Source of the DNA: Anthonomus grandis grandis
Lineage: Eukaryota > Arthropoda > Insecta > Coleoptera > Curculionidae
Direction of reading: 5' to 3'
Length of the DNA stretch: 64,000 bases
NCBI RefSeq assembly: GCF_022605725.1
Contig: NC_065553.1
Coordinates: 8,432,001-8,496,000, forward strand
A program made the position numbers and the translations under genes. Of the stretch, positions 11,685 to 22,793 are shown one piece after another; position 1 is the stretch's first letter; each line of letters begins with the position of its first letter. The notes under the pieces were generated by a model. The model was not told where the DNA came from and did not search any database. It saw only the letters and a program-made list of their open reading frames with translations.

Positions 11685-12652
11685 GCTTACTATAAGATTG
11701 AGTTCAGGATATAGGTCTGACATGGGGAAAAATCTCGAGTGTTTGGCGATTTTTTCGAACATATCCCTTCTCAGTTTTTTATTATCCTAAGTAATAATTT
11801 AAAATTGTGTTCTTCTATTGTAGATTATCCAATCACGTACGAAAACAATAATTTTATTTCGATTCTTATGAGACGAGTCCATGATATAGGTCTGAAAAGG
11901 GAAAAATTCCGAGCTTTTCGCGACTTTTTCGGACATATCCCTTTCTAAGTTCTTTACTATCCCAAGTAATAATTTAAAATTGTGTTTTTCTATTATAGAT
12001 TATCCAATTACGTACGAAAACAATCATTTTATTTAAAATGTTTGCTTATTAAGAGACTGAGTCAGTAATATAAGTCAAAAAAGGGGAAAAAAATCTCGAG
12101 CTTTTGGTCACTTTTTCGGACATGTCCTTTTCTCAGTTTTTTATTATTCTAAGTAATAATTTAAAATTGTGTTTTTCTATTATAGATTATCCAATTTCGT
12201 ACTAAAACAATCATTTTATTTCGATCCTTTGCTTATTAAAAAACGGAGTCAATGATATAGGTCTGAAAAGGGGAAAAAGCTCGAGTTTTTCGCTACTTTT
12301 TTCGGACATATCTTTTTCCCAGTTCCTTACTATCCCAAGTAATAATTTCAAATTGTGTTTTCTATTATAGATTATCAAATTACCTACGAAAACAATCATT
12401 TTATTTCGATTCTTGGCTTATTAAGAAACTGAGTCAATAATATAGGTCTAAAAAGGGGAAAAATCTCGAGCTTTTGGCCATTTTTTCGGCCATATCTCTT
12501 CCTCGGTTCTTTACTATCCCAAGTAATAATTTAAAATTGTGTTTTTCTATTATAGATTATCCAATTTCGTACGAAAATAATCATTTCATTTCCATTGTTT
12601 GCTTATTAAGAGACTAAGTCAATGATATAGGTCTCAAAAGGGGAAAATCTCG
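11685..12652. repeat. Satellite array, about five copies of a ~185 bp unit
   Basis: The landmark GGGGAAAAATCTCGAG (with variants) recurs near 11722, 11898, 12083, 12268, 12453 and 12637, a spacing of about 176-185 bases. Each unit also carries ATATCCCTT-like, CCCAAGTAATAATTTAAAATTGTG and TTATAGATTATCCAAT words in the same order. Copies differ by scattered substitutions and small indels. Open frames crossing the array are by-products. This is a short dispersed satellite block. Confidence 0.93.
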
Positions 12653-12919
12653 ATCTGAGGAGCAAGGTGGCTATAGATGTGGTCCGTTGTTGGCTAATCG
12701 TTGATCGTAAAACATATTTTGCAGCTGATTATTGACTCACTGGCCATTATGTGAAGATTTTCCAACATGTTGATAGAATATATTTCTATTATATATAGTT
12801 AATTGTAAAATTTGTACGATGTTAGGATACTACTCACCTAGAAATTATTAACTAACTTGTTCTGTAACTAGAAGAATTCAAAACTGTCTTCAATTACTAT
12901 TTAAATCGTCTTCATACAA

Positions 12920-13215
12920 TTCTAAGGCTGTCTTTTCTTATGACGCAATAAACATTAAATATCCAGGAATCTTGAAAATGTAGTTCTCTAAATCGGTGCA
13001 CATTAGTGCCGCTCCAATAATGGGAATTTCGTCGATTAAAAATCACATTTTTCGTACACTTTGCTTCATCAATCCACATAATATTATCAAAAAGTAAAAT
13101 TAACTCTCAGAACTCTACTTTTTGTGGGAATAGCTGTTTACAATATCAGTATCTTGAGGATGCTGAATGATGAAAAAGGCATTTAGATGCAATTTGTGTT
13201 CACGTAAAATTCTTA
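12920..13215 (-). pseudogene. Mariner-like (DUF4817-type) transposase fragment
   Basis: On the minus strand, successive frames read ILREHKLHLNAFFIIQHPQ (about 13195-13140) and then MWIDEAKCTKNVIFNRRNSHYW (from about 13083), followed by HFQDSWIFNVY. This matches the region around the first catalytic aspartate (x-x-DE-A/S-x-F) in insect mariner-like transposases. Stops and frameshifts break it. It is probably related to the fragment at 13870-14225 but lies in the wrong order to be one collinear copy. Confidence 0.6.
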
Positions 13216-13869
13216 TCATTAGTGACTGTTGTTCTAGGCTTTAAGGGGCTAAGATATAAGTCTTTTCGTTATTAAAGGTATGCCTACATGTTACATATGC
13301 TTACGGGTAGGAATACTTAAACGAAAAACACTGAAAGACAAAGTTTAGTCCACAGTTCTTTAAAATTTGGTTCTTAATTTTTCAGTTTCGATTGTGATTA
13401 AAGTCCCTCAAATAATAACATATTTATTGCTCAACTGCCTAGATATAAGATTAATTTCATTTGAACTTCATTAATAAATAAATTAATTAGTCCAGGCAGT
13501 TGAGGTACAATTTTAATTAATTTGCCTGAAATGTTAATAAGTCTATGGCTTAACTGCCTGGAATAATAAAATAATCTCTTAGATTAGATCATATTATTTC
13601 TAGTGCTTCTAGTGATTATGCTTAAGCTTTAAATATGCGATAATTTACTGTAAACCAAAGGGCAGTTTTGGGAACATTATTATCAAGAATTTTATTACTA
13701 TGTCATAGAAGTGCGTAACTGCTGCATCGATATCTAAGACATCTAAGAAATCCCAATTTATCTTAAAGAAGTCCTCATATTGTAATCTTTTCAAATTGTA
13801 AAAAACATTATTAAACTTAAAATTTTTGCAACATTTTTAATTGGGTCTTCCTTAATTAAAAAGTCATTA
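13216..13869. other. Intergenic with CTCAACTGCC inverted and direct repeats
   Basis: CTCAACTGCCT (13430-13440) is mirrored by AGGCAGTTGAG (13494-13504), and a third copy of TTAACTGCCTGG appears at 13550. These could be ends of a small foldback element. Nothing else is recognised. Confidence 0.4.
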
Positions 13870-14225
13870 CATCTTTCAACTGTACAGTTTTCACGTGCAG
13901 ATGATTGAAATAATCAATAATGCGTTCTCGTAGTTGCTCTTCAGTATTAATCGGCACTGAGTAAACAAAAGTTTTCAAGTGGTCCCAGAAGTAAAAATCC
14001 AGTGGATTAAGATCTAGAAGTAAAAATCCAGTGGATATTCAGTGCCTCTCAAAAACTTGGTTCAACTATATTCCATATCGCTTGCGGAAAATGAGCTGGT
14101 GCACCATCATCATGCATAAAATACATGATCTGCCTCTGTGTTATGGGAACTTCCTCTAAAAGTGCTGGCAGATTATGTATTATAAAATTAAAAAAACTTT
14201 GACCATCATCCAAACAGAATGGCGA
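13870..14225 (-). pseudogene. Mariner-like transposase C-terminal fragment with internal duplication
   Basis: The minus strand reads LPALLEEVPITQRQIMYFM, then HDDGAPAHFPQ (second catalytic aspartate region), then LDLNPLDFYFWDHLKTFVY (third acidic residue and the F-W-G/D-H-L-K tail) and ends near VKTVQLK. A 21-base piece, AGAAGTAAAAATCCAGTGGAT, occurs twice, at about 13985 and 14017, a small tandem duplication inside the coding remnant. Clearly dead; same family as the copy at 22794-24324. Confidence 0.72.
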
Positions 14226-15130
14226 CTTACGGCCATCTTGCGGTGACTTGACATTAGGAAAATTTCACAGTAGTGATGTTAGTGACAGTTTTTACGTTGA
14301 CTTTTTTTATTATTAGTTTTGGGAAAGCGTGGGCCCGAAAAAGCTTGTTGAAATTAAGGGCTTTCTATTTACCGTAATTTCTATTGACAAGTCCTAGTTT
14401 TTGTGGAAGTAGGACATTAAAAGGCATAGAATTCGAAATGGCGTACGTTTTCTACACATAGGGTTCTAGAAAAAACTAGGACAAAACTATCTTGTAAATA
14501 TTGTTTAAGAATATCTGTTATTAATTGTTTTAGGACTTATAGAACTAAATGTTTTTTCACATTTCCTATAAACCCCATGTTAAAGAAATCATGGATGGAG
14601 GTATGCCAGATTCGTTCATTAAAGGATTGCAATAACTTTAAAGTTTGTTCCAACCATTTTAGTATCTCAAATTATAATAACCCTGATATTCCCTCTGAAT
14701 CAAGACTTAAGTTTTGATGCAATTCCATAATCTCCGCTAAGACATCAGGTTCTGTTAGAACACCGTTATTCTTCATTTTTCCTGAAACCAAGAAAATCAT
14801 TTCCAGATAACCAATTTGTTGGTAATAAAATTCAAGTTGCAAGTTCAGAGATTATAGACACTAGTGGTTACTTTTGAAAAATAAAAAAGCACATATTGCT
14901 TCCTAAAAGTCTCTTTATAATGATGAAAGATTCCAGTTTATAGAAGACAATATTGATGAAGCTACTAAGAATTCAATTGCTAAATTAAAATCGTCCACCT
15001 TCTGGTCACGAAAGACAAATCCTTTGCCCCCCCCAATTCCTAAATGCACTCCATGGCTTTACAAGTATTTAACTTTCTCCAAGCACTCTTCAAGCTATAC
15101 TCTCCAATATACACCTTTAATTTCAGGTAA
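14226..15130. other. Intergenic, possibly 5' part of the P-like remnant
   Basis: I see no clear coding block. The stretch from about 14560 could hold decayed upstream parts of the P-like transposase at 15133, but no motif supports this. Confidence 0.3.
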
Positions 15131-15132
15131 GG

Positions 15133-15485
15133 TCTATGAGTGAACTAGATCATTGTTGTACCTTGATGTTTGATAAAATATCTCTAAGTTCTGGACTTCT
15201 TTATGAAAATCCTGTTAAAGAATTTCAGGGTTTGAAGCCTTAGGTTTTCTGGATGAAAACTCCAATGAAGCAAATCATGCACTTGTATTCATGATTTCAG
15301 GCCTTAATAAAACCTTTAAAATGCCAGTGTCTAATTTTTTCAGACAACTTATAGTTAAGACAGAGGTTTTAAGAAACCCAATAATTAACTGCATTAAATA
15401 CTTGCAGTTGATTGGGATAAAGGTCTGTATAACTATTTGTGATCAAGGTAGTACTAATATAGCCAGAAAGCAAGCCAACTAATGT
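15133..15485 (+). pseudogene. P-element/THAP-type transposase fragment
   Basis: Starting at 15136 the frame reads LMFDKISLSSGLLYENPVK, then after one frameshift (about 15232) EALGFLDEN and ANHALVFMISGLNKTFKMPV, then ILRNPIINCIKYLQLIGIKV-like sequence and TICDQGSTNIA. The order (FDE/K-I/M-S, then ALVFM-x-x-GL-x-K-x-x-K-P-V, then V-C-D-Q-G-x-x-N) is that of the RNase-H-like core of P-element/THAP9-like transposases, the two D residues being candidate catalytic ones. N- and C-terminal parts, including a THAP domain, are not seen. Confidence 0.66.
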
Positions 15486-18385
15486 CACTTTGTTGTCAAT
15501 GGCCAATCTATTACTTTAAAATATAATGTTGTTAAACAACTAGTTGAACAATACATATTCCTATGTATGGTGTCTTTTACAGTTTTTATATTTCTTTTAT
15601 GCAGACTCTATGTCAGTTATATAAATACTATAGTTTATTTATAGTGTTAAGATATATTGCAGTATATTTTGTTTTTAGAAAGTTTTAGGTTTTATATTAT
15701 ATTTTATATTATTAAACTACATTTCGCTTAATATTTTTTCTATGTTTAACTCAAGAGGAACAAGTTTAAATATGATACTATTAGCTTTCCAAATGCAGTT
15801 ACTATCATATTGACATGTTTGTAGGATATTATAATTGCACACTTAAATGGGTTCCTCATACTCTTTACGTTCTATTTAAAACCTTACTATTTTCAAACAT
15901 TTTTATTATTGAACTTATTTACTGTTATTTATTTATTGAAGTCTTTGGGATACAAACAGAACTTGTCCACCACTATTATTGTGTCATTACAGTTCGTATT
16001 GTATTATAAATTAAAAGTGTTAATTATATATTGTATTAGAATATATTTATTTTTCAGATGATTAAATAATATATTTTTGTTTACATAAAATCATACAGTT
16101 GTGTGTCTTTTATTTTTATACCTGTAATTTAAATAAATATTATTACTGATGAAATATTCTTTTTTGCATATGACGTATTTGTGTCAATATTATCGTACTA
16201 CTACATTTTTTGAAGTAAAAAAGTGTTAATGGTACAAAGGGTTTTTAATAGCTTTGGTTCCAAAAGTTAAATTTACAATTAAATTCTATACATATTTGCC
16301 AAATTTAGGAAACTACATCAAATTGCACAATCAACCGGTGTTCTCCTTGGTGAAAATGTATTTTTTAACTTAAAAAAGTTAAAAAAGGAAATGTGTTGGT
16401 AAGAACATGTATCAATGACAAACTGTTTTAATCGAATGTGGAGTACACGTAGATTATGGCATTTAGTAATTTTCTCAAGTTACCGCGCTTAAGTGAATTC
16501 AAATTTAGCGCTGGATTTAGCGACGCCTTCTTTAAAATCTGATTGGTTAGATGGGTTCCCAATAGTTATGGCTTACAAATATCAAAATTAGTTCGAGTTA
16601 TTGCACCTTCGTAGAGGGCCAAAATTTCTCCGCGTTAACAAGACAACTCGCATTTCTCCATATTTGTGTTCTGTGCAAATAAGTACGCATTTAAGAGGGA
16701 ATTTTGGTATTAACTCCTGAAGTAAGTGCCTCTGGAAGAAAGTGGCTTAAATGATAGTTATCAATTAATTCTGTTTACATTTAAGTTAATTGCTGCAAAG
16801 CCCAACCAGGAGAAGCCAAGAAGTCTGTCGGACAGGGATAATGCCGATAATGGACTTGGTATTTTGATAATTAATTGTAATGCAAATGTAATTAAGCATG
16901 TTGCTAAAACCCAGGTTCCAAAATCGCCTAGTATTCGAATTGAAGACGACAATGACAAGATTAATTAAACCAATTCCAATTGTCATCATTGTCATCATCA
17001 CTTTCGGCAATTGATGTTCCCCTCGGATGGACGCCATAACCGTCCGATTAGGCATCACGTAGGCTGCCGGAACAAAAGATACGCCCTTGTTCCATGTACC
17101 GAGCAACGTCATAGTTAGAAGAGCATAAAACGAATAAAACAAGGACAGAGAACCCCAGGCAGGCATCAGGTTCGATCTGCCGCTAACGCTCTCCACAGGC
17201 AAGAGAGTGTTTTACTCGTATTCTCCGTTTCATGTTTTTCGTGTTACATAAATCAGCGGAATTTCAGGCTGTTGGCGTCCGCTGTTGCTTGGCTGGCTTG
17301 CCTGCTGCATGACGACAACGTGCGGGTAGAGAGAGGTAAATTCTACTTTCCATGGAAGGTCGAAGCCCACTTGTTCATTTATATACTCCGGTTCAGCGGC
17401 GCAGGCTATTTTTTTATGGATTGAAACTGGTATTGAAGGTTTTTATTACCTATTAAATTTGAATGCGACTGTAGAACCGCTTTTGGAAGACTAAAACTGA
17501 GACCTGTTTGGAATTACACCTCTTGGTTCAACAACTATTTCCAGGAATATCTTTATTATAGAATAAATATATTCCTTTGTGGGAGATTATCTAATTCAAA
17601 TGATGGTTCAACGAACAAAAACCAACGAAGTGGCAATGAAAGAAACTGAATTAGCATCAAGATAAACGGTCTTATCAGTTACTATTTGATTTTCCATACA
17701 TCTATTTGATAATTTCGATATAATAAAATTAATGATTTTAGTTTTAGTATAATTAATTAGTTAAGTTTAATTAATGATTCTGTTCCCAAAGCTGATTTAT
17801 GAAGAAAGAAATAAATATTCCAAGATTTATATTGTGGTCTACAAATTAATTTGCTAAATTTGGAGACCTGTAATTGGGTAAATTAAACTCCTCTAATGAC
17901 CTAGATAGATATTGATCTAAATTCGTTGGCTCAAAGCCAACAACGTGTACTCAGTTCAAAGCTAGATTCAGTTCAGCTATTTCTGACATTAATTAATTTT
18001 CAAAAATTTATAAGATTTGGAATGTCAGTCATTCGAAACTTAATGGTGTTCAATTAAACTATATATGCTCCAAATTGCAATTAATTGTTTGTTTTTTTTT
18101 CGGAAAACTTTAGTATAGAATCAACCAGGTTTCTTGAGCTTTAAACAACTGATTTGCTAGCCAAGAACTATTTTAGGGATTTGCAACTGGCTTCTTAGTT
18201 AATTTCCAGTAGGTACATTATGTCTGCTAGACAGCACTCATCCTCCAATGGATATCCCGTATCTGTCCAAACTATTTCCAAATGTCCATTGATTAAAAAT
18301 GGGCATCCTATGGATAATAATTAAGAGCCTTCAGAATAACTTTATCCAATAGAATTCCAGTGACGTTCCGAAAGACGCTTTTATT
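15486..18385. other. Intergenic; AT-rich except one GC-richer island
   Basis: No family-level coding match. The GC-richer island at 16600-17400 is listed separately. The rest is AT-rich with no clear repeats. Confidence 0.35.
16600..17400. other. GC-richer island with long overlapping open frames, unassigned
   Basis: A minus-strand frame of 138 codons (17202-16786) has two hydrophobic stretches, and a plus-strand frame of 80 codons (16726-16968) overlaps it. Neither shows a domain I recognise. On the plus strand, GAGAG followed by GTAAAT at about 17335 would suit a splice donor of a 5' exon, and CATTTATATACTCC at about 17377 resembles a TATA box. An exon or promoter of an unseen gene is possible. 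Confidence 0.25.
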
Positions 18386-19215
18386 AAAAAGCTAAAGTTA
18401 TAATTATGTTACTTGAATCCAGTGGATAGATTTTCTTGAGAAGCCATATCACCAAACACTCTGCTCGAAAAATTTGCCTTAAATTTACAGGAAATTTCAT
18501 CCCTATAAACCAACAATTCTCGAGGAACTCAATGAGGAGGATGCAGATAGAAGAATTGAATTTTGTGAACAATTTATGGAATTAATGCAGAATAATAATC
18601 TTATTACAGAAAACATTCTCTTTTCCGATGAGTCGACATTTATGCTAAACGGAGAAGTAAATCGTCAAAATTGCCGTTATTGGGCACAAGAACACTCAAC
18701 ATCCAGAAAAAGTAAATGTTTGCTCAGGAATTCTAGGTGAGCAAGTTATAGGTCCAATTTTTTTCGAAGAAAATTTAAATGGAGCAATGTACTTACAGTT
18801 TTTACAAGAAGAACTAATTCGGTTCCAAATCTAGCTGTTCTATTCCCTGATACAATAGAAGCTGATATGCCAAATAGAAACATCTGATTTCAGCAAGATG
18901 ATGCGCCTCCCCATTTTGCAAGACCTGTTCGAAACTATCTGGGTACTATTTTTCCAGGCAGATAGATTGGCAGGAGAGGACCTATTGAATCCAACCAAGA
19001 TCGTCCGATTTGACTCCGCTGGTTTTTTTCCTATGGGGATATTTGAAATCCAAAGTTTATGTGACCAAGCCGGCAAATATTGAGGAGTTGAAAACTAGAA
19101 TAAGGCAAGAGTGTCGAAACATTTCTCCAGAATGCATAAGAACGTTTAAAATGAACTTGTAGTACGTTTAGGGCATTGCCGAATAATAAATGGTTTACAT
19201 TTTGATAACTTATTA
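18386..19215 (+). pseudogene. Mariner-like (DUF4817-type) transposase, central and C-terminal parts
   Basis: The plus strand reads FCEQFMELMQNNNLITENIL, FSDESTFMLNGEVNRQNCRYW (first catalytic D, about 18625-18690), then after frame changes FQQDDAPPHFARPVRNYLG (second D, about 18885), GRRGPIE, then YLKSKVYVTKPANIEELK (about 19040-19095) and a tail. The conserved SPDLxPLD box is destroyed by a shift near 19010. An A-rich run near 19210 closes it. Several stops make it non-functional. Confidence 0.72.
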
Positions 19216-20449
19216 AAAAAAAAAAAATAAAAGAATCCCCTTTAAGTTTATGAGGTGTCACTTTTATTTTTATAGATACATAAGATCTAGTAGAATGATA
19301 AAACTCTCTGGTCGAAAAAATTTGCCTTAATTTACAGGACGTATGATAGATTTATGATTTTCTTAATCCCATGGTTTAAGACAAAAAGAGAATCCGTTGA
19401 ACAAATAAAAATTGGGCTGATATTCTTAAAAGTCCATAACGCGTTATTGACCGTCTTTATTAGCGAGAATTGGCCAATCGGCGATCATCATCATTACATC
19501 GACGAGTCGAGTAGAGCTGTTTGTGACGTGACTCTGTCGGCTTCATAGTTTCATTTAGATTTTAGAATGTTTATGATTATACGTTATTATCAGATGCCGA
19601 GTATGAAGTATTCTTGAAATGTGTCAATGTGAATAGCTATATGATCCTATATTAATTAGTTTGTAAAGAATGAAATGTTAACATTACATAGGAACCAGGA
19701 AGGAAACCATTTACAAAAAGTTAACCCACTATTTTAAACTTTAAATATGGAAAATTTAATAGAAACCTTTTCGCTGCTATCTTCGGCCACTTCCATTGAT
19801 TCTACATAATCCGTATCAACTTTAGGTAAGCTAGTTGTAGGAATTTTTGCTTCCATTGCAATTTTTTTTTGCGTCTGTAATAAGTTGCAGAATATTTAAA
19901 CTCTTTATATCTCATCATTTTTTAAAGCAAAACGAAAATAATAAATCCTAATAATTCCAAGCAGAAAATGTAACTAAGTACTAAGTAGGTTATGTTGAAT
20001 TGAATATTTTTTCTTCCTTTTATTCTCTCTACCTTTGTTTTTCATCTTCTTCCTAAAACTCTTAACATGTCAAAAAGCTCCCTCCACAGCGAAAAAGGCT
20101 TAACACAGACGATCAGGTAATGTAATACCCATTCGCTAACGATGAGGTAACGTTGTTCTTACTGGGTTTTTAATTCGAAAAATTCTACACGTCCGCACGT
20201 CATTGTTTTAAGTGTAAATTACTACTGCTATCATCTATAGTAAAAAAATACGTTGTTAAAGTAGCAGTTTTACAACAGTTGTGATACAGGTGCAGTACGT
20301 CGAAGTTTGGTCGAAAATAAACGTCGTTGCAAAACCAACTAAATTTTCCACTGAAAACAACATTGCAACTAGTGAAAATACGAGTAATCTCAACTTAGGT
20401 AACTGCAAATTGTTACTTGCGTATGTTCTTCCTTTGAGCCAATTTTTAT
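19216..20449. other. Intergenic, nothing firm
   Basis: At about 19309 there is a near-copy of a sequence also present at 18464 (TCGAAAAAATTTGCCTTAAT). Otherwise no coding or repeat signal. The short frame from 20281 only becomes meaningful at about 20450. Confidence 0.3.
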
Positions 20450-20745
20450 ATGACGTATTTTCAGATCGGTGGGTTAGGAGAAGAGATCCAATGAAATGGC
20501 CAGCGAGATCACCAGATCTAACACCTTTCCACTTTTTTCTCTCAGGTCACTTAAAAACTGTTGTGTTCAAAACGCAACCAGCTTCACTGGATGATCTTCG
20601 GCAACGGATTACAGAATGAGCATCTACTCCAAGAGAAGTGTTTCAAAATGTGAGAAATTATTTTGAAAATAGAATATACTTTTGTTTAATAAAATAACAC
20701 TTTCAAAAAACATAGTTTATTTTATTTAACTATGACCCTGTATAA
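20450..20745 (+). pseudogene. Mariner-like transposase C-terminal fragment with right terminus
   Basis: The frame reads DRWVRRRDPMKWPARSPDL then TPFHFFLSGHLKTVVFKT, matching the W-P-x-RSPDL-x-P-x-x-F-F-x-x-GHLK end of mariner-like transposases. The third acidic residue position is histidine, so this copy is inactive. About 100 bases later the sequence ends in ACCCTGTATAA, the terminus shared by related elements in this window. Confidence 0.68.
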
Positions 20746-21094
20746 AATTTAGGAAAAATTTTTCCAAAAGACCTTTAATTTAAAGTTCCATAATCGCATC
20801 AAGCAAGGTGCATCGGGTGCAAGGGATGAGTCATCTAATATCTATCCTATAACCAAAATACGGTGGTTATACTTTCCCCTACCTGTATAACATTTGTACT
20901 GAACTACGCTTTTCTAACTTTTTTAGTTTCCGAGATATTCGCATTGAAAGTTTTCAAATGGATACCCTTTAAATTTCTTTACATTTACAAATTGAGCGTC
21001 TAGTTTCAAAACCCGACAACTCCATTCTTGATTAATTTTCGGTTTTTAAGATTCATGAATTTACTGTCTTTGTCCTCTAGTACAATCTAGTACA
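20746..21094. other. Short spacer between elements
   Basis: No coding signal. It joins a mariner-like right end to the 3' end of the next retroelement. Confidence 0.3.
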
Positions 21095-22793
21095 ATATGT
21101 AAATAAATAAATAAATTAGGTCTTTATTTTATACTCGGCGAAGGGCAGCAAATGCTGTTAACCGAGTACACATAAAATTACAATATTATTATAAAATTAT
21201 AATAACTACTTTTAAAAAAGCAAATAAAACATGCAGAAAATATTTAACTAACTTAATATACAAAAAAAACAAACAAAAATTTAGACTTAAAAAAAGAAAA
21301 AAAAAACCTACCTAGCGCATGACCGACTTTACTTAACAATACAATTACTTAAAAAAAAATAAATGATATTCTACAATAATAGCAATATAAATAAAATAAA
21401 AGTAGAAGAACTTTCCAAAAACAAATAAATTGATGAAATAAAATTAAAATTATTCCTAAGTTAAACAGAGACATTAAGTATTTACTCTATTCTATTATTG
21501 ACTTTCAACCAATACTGTTTTTAATCTATTTTTGAAGCTTTGACAAGACTTATTAACATAGTCACTAATATTATTATTTATTAGCTTTGATGCACAGAAA
21601 GAAAATGACCTTTGAAAAATTGCAGTGCTGTGACGAGGTATATCAAATTTTAAAACCGTGCGTGTTGTTCGGTTATATCTAGAGATTCCTGTTTTAAGTT
21701 TATTACGTAACTAGGCTGGATAATTGTTTTTTAAAAGTTTAAACAAGAAACAACAATAATGAAGTTTTTCTCTATTTTGCACATTGGGCCAGTTTAATTC
21801 TTTCAGCTTACAAGTTACGTGATCCCGTCTTCTTAACCCATAAACAAAGCGAATGCAAGAATTTTGTATTTTTTGCAGTTTGTACCTACTGGAAACATCA
21901 AGACATAGTCCATATTATACAAAATTAGAATAATTACAATGCGATAAGACGAGAGCTTCACAAAGTTGCCTCCTTAGAGTATAACACTTACGAGAGCCTT
22001 ACTTTTGTACAAGTTTCTCAGAGACATATATGCTCTTTGAACTACTTTAGATACCTGCGTTTTAAATTTTGAATGTGTGTCAAAAACAATACCTACCAAG
22101 TTTTTATGTTCTTTTAAATTCGAAATGTTTTCACCATCTATCATGAGATCACAGTTCATACGACACCATGATGCTAAGGGGCCGATATAGATGACAGCCG
22201 ATTTTTTAGGATTTAATTTTAAACCATTTTGTTTTGAATAATTATGTACTGCATCCAAGCACCGACCCAATGATTTCATGGATTCAAAAACATTATCTTT
22301 GGTAAACTGTATATAAATTTGTGTATCGTCACAGTATTGAGCAATACGACAGTTTCGAATTTTATTTTTTAGGCCATTTATATAAAGTATAAAAAGTAAA
22401 GGGCCTAGAATGGATCCTTGGGGAACACCTCTTGTTAAATCGGTTGGCGCAGAGAATGAGTTACCCACCCTTGTTATCTGTGATCTATTCGCCAGGTAAT
22501 TACTGAAAAAACGCACAGCTTTCGGTAAGAAACCATAAGAAAAGAGCTTCGCCAAAAGCAAATTATGGTGAAGAGTGTCGAAGGCCTTGCTGAAATCTAA
22601 CAAAACTAAAGCTGTTCTCTCGCCCTTATCGTAAGCGTCAATAATATCGTCCAAGACCCCAAGAAGAGCTGAGGCAGTACTAAAACCACGACGAAATCCT
22701 GACTGCGATTCCGAGAGCAAATTATTTTTATCAATGTATTCAATCACCTGCTTCTATATAATCTTCTCAAAAATCTTGGACAATACAAATGTA
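21095..22793 (-). mobile_element. Jockey/CR1-like non-LTR retrotransposon, 5'-truncated
   Basis: The minus-strand open frame 22747-21974 encodes 257 residues of reverse transcriptase: SGFRRGFSTASAL, LLDFSKAFDTLHHNLLLAKL, RGVPQGSILGPLLFILYING and the catalytic box YCDDTQIY (the usual A of YADD is C). Upstream the frame continues through LSKIFEKII with one stop until the transposon end at 22794. Below 21974 the minus strand holds more C-terminal sequence and a 3' region ending in a (TAAA)n tail at about 21095-21112. No endonuclease domain remains. Confidence 0.85.

Noticed and set aside
11739..11948. 69-codon plus-strand open frame
   Set aside because: It lies wholly in the ~185 bp satellite and simply spans one unit boundary.
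16786..17202. 138-codon minus-strand frame with hydrophobic stretches
   Set aside because: No domain or family motif and an overlapping plus-strand frame of similar quality; reported only as a composition island.
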